From Anaerotignum lactatifermentans (GTDB lineage: Bacteria > Bacillota > Clostridia > Lachnospirales > Anaerotignaceae): a stretch of 64,000 nt of DNA. The DNA is taken from contig NZ_JACSNY010000004.1 in assembly GCF_016902535.1 (NCBI RefSeq), positions 1 through 64,000 on the forward strand, given 5' to 3'. Below are positions 58,887 through 64,000 of the stretch, piece after piece. The notes below the pieces were generated by a model that saw only the letters and a program-made list of their open reading frames with translations, was not told the DNA's origin and did not search any database. A program made the position numbers and the translations under genes. The first letter of the stretch is position 1; each line of letters begins with the position of its first letter.

Positions 58887-60320
58887 ATGAGCTTTATTGA
58901 AACGGCAATTACCACAGTGAACAATTTGATTTGGAGTACGCCGATGATCGTCATTTGTTTGTTGGCCGGCGTATACTTCTCCATTCGTATGAAATTTCCC
59001 CAGCTTCGTCTTTTGAAGCATACCTTCGGTCTATTGGTCCATGGGGAAACAGATGAAAACGGTATCACACCCTTCCAGGCTTTTGCCACAACAGTAGGCG
59101 CCCGTGTAGGTATGGGCAATATCGCCGGTGTAGCCACTGCCATTTATTTCAGCGGCCCCGGCGCGGTTTTCTGGATGTGGCTGCTGGCACTGATCGGAAG
59201 CGCATCCTCTTTTGTGGAATGTGCGCTGGCGCAGGCATACAAATCCAAGGATGGCGGCCAGTATACCGGCGGTCCCGCGTATTACATTGAAAAAGGCCTG
59301 AAATGCAAACCTTACGGCATCGCTTTTGCGATTGCGGCAATTCTGGGACCTGGCCTCTTTATGCCCGGTGTACAGACATATTCTGTAGCAAGTACCGTAT
59401 CCGAAGCCTTTTCCGTAGGTATGACGCCAGTTACCATTGTTTTCTGTATTATCGTTGCAATCGTTATCTGCGGCGGTATCAAACGTATCGGCCGTATTGC
59501 CGAAGTTATCGCACCTTTTATGTGTGCTGTATATTTAATTATGACCATCATCATTCTGGTACTGTTTGCGGACCGTATCCCTACCGTATTTGCTATGATC
59601 TTTAAATCCGCTTTTGGTTTTGAACAGGCATTTGCCGGTATTATGGGTTCTACCATCGCATGGGGCATCAAACGTGGTGTTTATTCTAACGAAGCTGGTC
59701 AGGGCTCCGGTGCTATCGTTGCCGCTTCCGCATCCTGCAAACACCCCGCTGAACAGGGCTTGATTCAGTCTCTTTCCGTTATCATTGATACTTTACTTGT
59801 ATGCACCTGTTCCGCGCTGATTATTCTGCTGACAGAGACTTATAACGTTGTAGACGCATCCGGTTCCTTTATTGTAAGCAACGTACCTGATGTAGAATAC
59901 GGTATCCTTTGGGCGCAGAACGCTCTGGTAAATGGTCTGGGCGCAAACTGGGTAGGCCAGGTTCTGTCCGCCATTGTTGTACTGTTCGTATTTACCAGTC
60001 TGCTGGGCTACTACTATCAGGCAGAAAGCAACGTAACTTATATCTTCAAAAACAGCAAAACAGCAATCTGGGTATTCCGTGTAATCTTTATTCTGTCCAA
60101 CCTGGCGGGTGTTGTTGTTACAAACGACACAATCTGGACCATGGGTGATCTGGGCTGTGGTCTGATGACATGGCTGAATGTTATCGCGATCCTGCTGCTG
60201 TCTACAAAGGGTATCCGTCTGCTGAAGGATTACGAGGAAAAATTGAAGAGCGGCAAGGAAATGTCCTTCGATCCCGCTGCTGTCGGCATTGAGGATAAAG
60301 ATGGCGTATGGTCCAAATAA
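58887..60320 (+). CDS. Sodium:alanine/glycine symporter (AgcS family)
   Basis: The 477-residue transporter has the AgcS pattern: TPFQAFATTVGARVGMGNIAGVATAIYFSGPGAVFWMWLLALIG near the N-terminus, SSFVECALAQAYKSK, GGPAYYIEKGL, then EAGQGSGAIVAASASCKHPAEQGLIQS. These proteins import alanine or glycine with sodium. Nearby genes (D-threonine aldolase-like, GlyA-like) make glycine a plausible substrate. GAGGGAGGC precedes the ATG. It is 139 nt before the GlyA-like gene without a visible terminator. Confidence 0.9.
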   Translation: MSFIETAITTVNNLIWSTPMIVICLLAGVYFSIRMKFPQLRLLKHTFGLLVHGETDENGITPFQAFATTVGARVGMGNIAGVATAIYFSGPGAVFWMWLLALIGSASSFVECALAQAYKSKDGGQYTGGPAYYIEKGLKCKPYGIAFAIAAILGPGLFMPGVQTYSVASTVSEAFSVGMTPVTIVFCIIVAIVICGGIKRIGRIAEVIAPFMCAVYLIMTIIILVLFADRIPTVFAMIFKSAFGFEQAFAGIMGSTIAWGIKRGVYSNEAGQGSGAIVAASASCKHPAEQGLIQSLSVIIDTLLVCTCSALIILLTETYNVVDASGSFIVSNVPDVEYGILWAQNALVNGLGANWVGQVLSAIVVLFVFTSLLGYYYQAESNVTYIFKNSKTAIWVFRVIFILSNLAGVVVTNDTIWTMGDLGCGLMTWLNVIAILLLSTKGIRLLKDYEEKLKSGKEMSFDPAAVGIEDKDGVWSK

Positions 60321-60459
60321 TGGAAAGTCAATTTTGATAAAAGAAAAATGCTAATTTCAGAATTTCACAAAAACCTGTCCTATGTTATCCTCTAGTTACC
60401 AAATGACAGGTAATCAAAAACAGAACAAAAGTCAAACATGTAAAGGAGTGTGTTGTATT

Positions 60460-61716
60460 ATGTTGCCTAAGACAAGAGTATCTGACCCCGAACTTTATCA
60501 GCTGGTGGAAGAAGAACTGTACCGCCAGGAGCACAATATCGAAATGATCGCTTCCGAAAGCACAGTCCCTCTGGAAGTTATGGAATTGAGCGGCAGTGTT
60601 TTCACAAATAAAACACTGGAAGGTTATCCCGGTTCCCGTTTCCAGGCTGGCGCGGAAGTAGCCGATAAACTGGAAACAATGGCCATCGAAAGAGCAAAGG
60701 CGCTGTATGGCTGCGAACATGTCAATATTCAGCCTTATTCCGGCGCGACAGCAAACTATGGCGTATATGCGGCCATTCTGGAACCCGGCGACACAGTTTT
60801 GGGGATGCGTCTGGACCAGGGCGGTCATCTGACACACGGCAGCCCGGCAAACTTCCTGTACAAAGTATATAAATTCGCTGCATATGGCGTAGATCCTGAA
60901 ACAGAAGAAATTGACTACGACGCTCTGGAAAAACAGGCAAAAGAAATCAAACCCAAGCTGATTATCGCCGGCGGCAGCTCTTATCCCAGACTGATTGATT
61001 ACGAAAGAATCAGCAAGGTAGCCAAAGAAGTAGGCGCTTACTTCATGGTAGATATGGCCCATGTCAGCGGTCTGGTAGCAGCAGGCGTAATTCCCAGCCC
61101 CGTACCTTATGCGGACTTTGTTACATCCTCTACCACAAAGACTTTCTGCGGTCCCAGAGGCGGTATGATCCTCTGCAAGGCAGAACATGCAAAGAAAGTA
61201 GACAAGGGCGTATTCCCCGGCTCTCTGGGTTCTATGCACTTGACCACAATGGCTGCCAAGGCATGGTGCTTCAAGCATATGGCAACACCGGAATTTAAGG
61301 AACTGATGCAGCAGATCGTTGTTAACGCAAAACTGCTGGCGGAAGAACTGAGCAAATATGGTTTCCGTATTGTCAGCGGTACAACAGACAATCATCTGAT
61401 TATGGTTGACCTGCGTCCTAAGAATATTTCCGGTAAAGTACTCCAGAACGCTCTGGACAGCATCGGTATTACAGTAAACAAAAACCAGATTCCTTTCGAC
61501 CCCGCTTCTCCTTTCGTAACCAGCGGCGCAAGAATCGGTTTGACCTCCATTACACAGAGAGGTCTTCGTGAAAAAGAAGTTAAGATCATCGCTTCTATTA
61601 TGAACGATGTAGCAAACGCGCCGGAAGACGAAGCAGTTCTGGCAGACTGCAAGGCAAGAGTGCTGCAGCTGATCGAAAACTTCCCTCTGTATCCCGCAGG
61701 CAGCTTTGATGATTAA
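60460..61716 (+). CDS. Atypical GlyA (serine hydroxymethyltransferase) paralogue
   Basis: The 418-residue PLP enzyme is of the SHMT family: EMIASESTVPLEVMELSGSVFTNKTLEGYPGSRF, QPYSGATANYGVY, GGHLTHGSP, DMAHVSGLVAAG, and SGARIG for carboxylate binding. The lysine motif, normally THKTLxGPRGG, reads TTKTFCGPRGG, so His before the PLP-Lys is Thr. The usual RYYGG is RFQAG, and the E. coli Tyr65 position is Ala. These sites touch folate or the substrate in known enzymes, so it may act as a folate-free aldolase or on 2-methylserine-like substrates. ATG 60460 is downstream of AAAGGAGTG. A longer open frame from 60382 is rejected. Confidence 0.8.
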   Translation: MLPKTRVSDPELYQLVEEELYRQEHNIEMIASESTVPLEVMELSGSVFTNKTLEGYPGSRFQAGAEVADKLETMAIERAKALYGCEHVNIQPYSGATANYGVYAAILEPGDTVLGMRLDQGGHLTHGSPANFLYKVYKFAAYGVDPETEEIDYDALEKQAKEIKPKLIIAGGSSYPRLIDYERISKVAKEVGAYFMVDMAHVSGLVAAGVIPSPVPYADFVTSSTTKTFCGPRGGMILCKAEHAKKVDKGVFPGSLGSMHLTTMAAKAWCFKHMATPEFKELMQQIVVNAKLLAEELSKYGFRIVSGTTDNHLIMVDLRPKNISGKVLQNALDSIGITVNKNQIPFDPASPFVTSGARIGLTSITQRGLREKEVKIIASIMNDVANAPEDEAVLADCKARVLQLIENFPLYPAGSFDD

Positions 61717-61846
61717 AATTTGATTAGAATTTTATGAGAATTTACGGATGTTCAACTTATTGAATTTTAATCTAATATACTGAACTGGTCTGTAACAAGA
61801 TTTGTGGAAGAAGAAATATTAAAATTACTTTAGACAAAAAAGAGCA

Positions 61847-61889
61847 AGGGAGAGCCGCCTTGGGAAGCAAGGCGGTAATCCCTGTTTTT
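61847..61889 (+). terminator. Terminator after the GlyA-like gene
   Basis: AGGGAGAGCCGCCTTG / CAAGGCGGTAATCCCT with a 5-nt loop and five T's. It lies 130 nt after the stop codon; the intervening DNA is A/T-rich with no other feature seen. Confidence 0.85.
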
Positions 61890-61893
61890 GTAG

Positions 61894-61922
61894 TTGACAT
61901 AATGTATAGAATGGCGTAGGAT
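61894..61922 (+). promoter_or_regulatory. Promoter of the two-component system
   Basis: A perfect TTGACA, a 17-nt spacer and TAGGAT, 29 nt before the kinase ATG. It begins 5 nt after the terminator T-run. Confidence 0.7.
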
Positions 61923-61951
61923 AGGTAAAAAAAATAGCAGGAGGGAGAATT

Positions 61952-63427
61952 ATGTTTATACAGAAAACGGAGTGGGGACAAGTTGCATGGCTTCACACCT
62001 CAGACAAAAATGATCTCCGTCAAAACATGGATGTGGGGATTACGACGATCTCCCCTGGGAAACGAATACGCCCTCATATTCATTATGGACATGAACAAAT
62101 GCTCTATAACTACATCAATGGAGAAAAGCTGGAATACAAGAAAGGGATGCACTTTTATCTGCCGGCGGATGCCAGACACGAAACTGTACCCACGGGAGAG
62201 GAAGAAACCAGAGAATTGATGGTATCTAACCCTGTATTTCAGAATGTGGATATTTTTTTATCCGGAAATGAGGAACCGGTTACCAATGGAAAAAACCTGC
62301 TGTATGCTGCGGTGGAGGCCATTCGGGAACAGCTGCTGAGCAGTCCCTTTGTCCCCTTTACTATTTTTGACAGCATGTGGAATATCATTTCGGCGGGGGG
62401 AGAGTTTTCTGAATTCTGTAATCACCAATGCCGGGCCAGTCAGGACAGACGAGGTTGCGCCTGCTTGCAGGAGCTGGAACTGAGCGGGCTTTCCTATACC
62501 AAAAGCATGCAGTTCCAATGTCCATATGGTATGACCATTGTTCAGGTACAGATTGTATACAACAATAAATCTCTTGGCGTAATCCGCGGAGGACATGTAC
62601 TGCTTTCAGAGCCGGAAACGGAATTTGACAGCAGTATGTACGTTACGCCGGCGGCAACATTTGCCAGCATCCAGAAAAAACTTCAGCAGATCGTGGAAAG
62701 CATTGTAAAGTTCTGCTATTTTAATGCCGCAAGGGAGGAGATCATGCAAAAGGATGAGCGCCTGCGTTCTGTGGAAACAGATCGGATGCAGCTGAAAATG
62801 AATCTGACGGTGGCCCAGGAAAACGTAACAAACCTGAAGATCAATCATCATTTTTTATTTAATACGCTGAATTCTATGGCGAGCATGGCGCTGGAAGGAA
62901 ATAACCCCACATTATATGACGCGATTATTGACCTGTCCAAAATGTTCCGCTATACCATGGCGACGGATCTTCGCTTTATGCCTTTTTCGGCGGAACTGGA
63001 GTACTTGCAGACCTATTTGAATCTGCAGAGAATGCGTTATGGGGATACGCTGGATGTGCGGATGGAAATACCGGAGGAGCTGTATCCGATTTCCATGCCG
63101 TTTAATTTCTTGCAGCCCATCGTAGAAAACGCCTTTACCCATGGTTTTGATGTGGTGGAAGAAAAAAAGAAGATTTATATTTACGCGGAAAAAACAGGAA
63201 AGTATGTGAAGATCAGAATTTACAACAATGGGAATGTGCTGGATGATATTACTTTAAACAGAGTCAGAAAAAGTCTGGAGAACAACACGGGACATGGCCT
63301 GTCTCTGATCTACGCGAAACTCAAATCTGCCTACCATACGGATTTTATGCTGGATATCACATCGGGAAAAAAAGAGGGCACAGTTGTTTCTGTTGCTTTT
63401 CCCATAGATCATTTTGGAGGGCGGTAA
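61952..63427 (+). CDS. Soluble LytS-type histidine kinase with cupin and PocR-like sensor domains
   Basis: The 491-residue protein has no membrane helix. Residues 1-100 form a cupin (SPGKRIRPHIHYGHEQMLYNYINGE...HFYLPADARHE). Residues about 115-250 resemble the PocR sensor: FEFCNHQCRASQDRRGCACLQELE..., FQCPYGM and VIRGGHVLL, with several Cys. A coiled coil leads to the kinase domain with NHHFLFNTLNSMASM (His299/His300), then an ATPase region NFLQPIVENAFTHGF and GHGLSLIYAKL. It would sense a small molecule in the cytoplasm and pass phosphate to the AraC-type regulator after it. The genes upstream suggest an amino acid or aldehyde signal. RBS GGAGGGAG. Confidence 0.8.
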   Translation: MFIQKTEWGQVAWLHTSDKNDLRQNMDVGITTISPGKRIRPHIHYGHEQMLYNYINGEKLEYKKGMHFYLPADARHETVPTGEEETRELMVSNPVFQNVDIFLSGNEEPVTNGKNLLYAAVEAIREQLLSSPFVPFTIFDSMWNIISAGGEFSEFCNHQCRASQDRRGCACLQELELSGLSYTKSMQFQCPYGMTIVQVQIVYNNKSLGVIRGGHVLLSEPETEFDSSMYVTPAATFASIQKKLQQIVESIVKFCYFNAAREEIMQKDERLRSVETDRMQLKMNLTVAQENVTNLKINHHFLFNTLNSMASMALEGNNPTLYDAIIDLSKMFRYTMATDLRFMPFSAELEYLQTYLNLQRMRYGDTLDVRMEIPEELYPISMPFNFLQPIVENAFTHGFDVVEEKKKIYIYAEKTGKYVKIRIYNNGNVLDDITLNRVRKSLENNTGHGLSLIYAKLKSAYHTDFMLDITSGKKEGTVVSVAFPIDHFGGR

Positions 63428-63445
63428 TAAAGGGGGAAAGAGAAG

Positions 63446-64000
63446 ATGACAAGGACGATTATTGTGGATGATGAACCGGCAGTAGCGAAAATGATACAGT
63501 ATTTTATCGACAAGGAGAACCTGCCGTTAGATGTGGTGGGGATCGCCTATAATGGACAACAGGCCATTGAGCTCATTGATAAAACCGCACCGAAAATCGT
63601 TTTTCTGGATATTCAAATGCCAGTCAAAAATGGTTTTGAGGTGATGAAGGAAAGGCCTAATCAGCAGTATATCATCATTACGGCCTATGAATCCTTTCGC
63701 TATGCCCAGCAGGCTCTGCGTTTGGGAGCGAAGGATATCATACTAAAGCCGGTAGAGTATCGTCAGCTGGAAACGGCTGTGGTAAATCTGTTGGGGTGGC
63801 ATATTACCAATAACGATACCGTCAATGATATTCTGGAGTATGTCCATGGGAATTACGCGGAGAAAATCGAATTGAACAAGCTGGCGGAGCATTTTTTCAT
63901 CGCGCCCAGTCATTTGGCTAGGCTGTTTAAAAAGCATACGGGTTCCAGCCTGATTACATATATCAATAAAGTGAGGATTCAAAAGGCCTGCGCCCTTTTG
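63446..64000 (+). CDS. Response regulator with AraC-type DNA-binding domain (cut by window end)
   Basis: The first 185 residues are present. The receiver domain has IIVDDEPAVAKM, the phosphoacceptor Asp55 in IVFLDIQMP, ITAYES and ILKPVEYRQL. The C-terminal AraC helix-turn-helix begins at VNDILEYVHGNYAEKIELNKLAEHFFIAPSHLARLFKKHTGSSLITYIN and runs off the edge. It starts 19 nt after the kinase stop codon, with GGGGGAAAGAGAAG. It is the partner of the cupin-PocR kinase. Likely targets are the symporter and GlyA-like promoters nearby. Confidence 0.9.
   Translation, partial: MTRTIIVDDEPAVAKMIQYFIDKENLPLDVVGIAYNGQQAIELIDKTAPKIVFLDIQMPVKNGFEVMKERPNQQYIIITAYESFRYAQQALRLGAKDIILKPVEYRQLETAVVNLLGWHITNNDTVNDILEYVHGNYAEKIELNKLAEHFFIAPSHLARLFKKHTGSSLITYINKVRIQKACALL

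Noticed and set aside
60382-60460. A longer start for the GlyA-like gene
   Set aside because: The extra 26 residues match no SHMT N-terminus and the AAAGGAG site points to 60460.

Overview
The window is a stretch of a Bacillota (class Clostridia) chromosome, most like a gut-type anaerobe. The signs are strong GGAGG ribosome sites, hairpin-plus-T-run terminators after nearly every operon, an FMN riboswitch, SLH-domain and stalk-domain surface proteins, a heterodimeric ABC exporter and no outer-membrane genes. No genus can be named from the sequence alone. I see no rRNA, tRNA, CRISPR array, integrase or transposase, so this is chromosomal backbone with metabolic islands.

Layout. 1-1210: the tail of an opine-dehydrogenase-like gene and a DUF554 membrane protein. 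1460-13860: a quinate/shikimate island with two large FMN/FAD/4Fe-4S old-yellow-enzyme reductases, two YdiB-type quinate/shikimate dehydrogenases, a YdiN-like MFS carrier, an NCS2-like permease, a LysR regulator, a chorismate mutase-shikimate kinase fusion, a candidate 3-dehydroshikimate dehydratase and an ABM-fold protein. The regulator sits in the middle, and a similar box lies 49-50 nt upstream of the -10 of three promoters. 14000-15820: PNPOx-like, Crp/Fnr and HD proteins. 16000-21190: a surface operon (SLH-transglutaminase, MBOAT, DHHW, lipoprotein). 21290-26450: LysR, MarR and a heterodimeric ABC exporter. 26680-31120: a SUFU-domain protein, an FMN riboswitch placed directly before an FGGY sugar kinase, and an AroE-AroK fusion. 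31300-39750: secreted or surface proteins, a PfkB kinase with a class II aldolase, and a radical SAM protein. 39850-49890: housekeeping genes (HAD, thiamine-binding protein, fumarase, malic enzyme, YaiI, LUD, RNA methyltransferases, YhaM), with a Cas4-like nuclease split into two membrane-anchored halves. 50020-54540: a sugar isomerase-fructokinase pair, an SPFH-zinc ribbon protein and a MarR-YczE pair. 54720-64000: a D-threonine-aldolase-like enzyme, an M20 amidohydrolase, a two-part membrane protein, a Na+/alanine-glycine symporter, an atypical GlyA paralogue and a two-component system whose soluble kinase carries cupin and PocR-like domains.

How the parts fit. In the first island, imported quinate or shikimate would be oxidised by the YdiB-type enzymes. 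It could then be dehydrated towards protocatechuate, reduced by the flavoenzymes, or phosphorylated by the island's own shikimate kinase into the chorismate pathway. The same regulator would tie the three transcription units together. In the last island, beta-hydroxy amino acids, glycine and N-acyl amino acids are the common theme, with the adjacent two-component system as the probable sensor. Three genes near the right end (the SdpI-like gene, the M20 gene and the second half of the membrane pair) have an N-terminus broken by a single stop or one-base shift. These are natural variants, programmed events or consensus errors.
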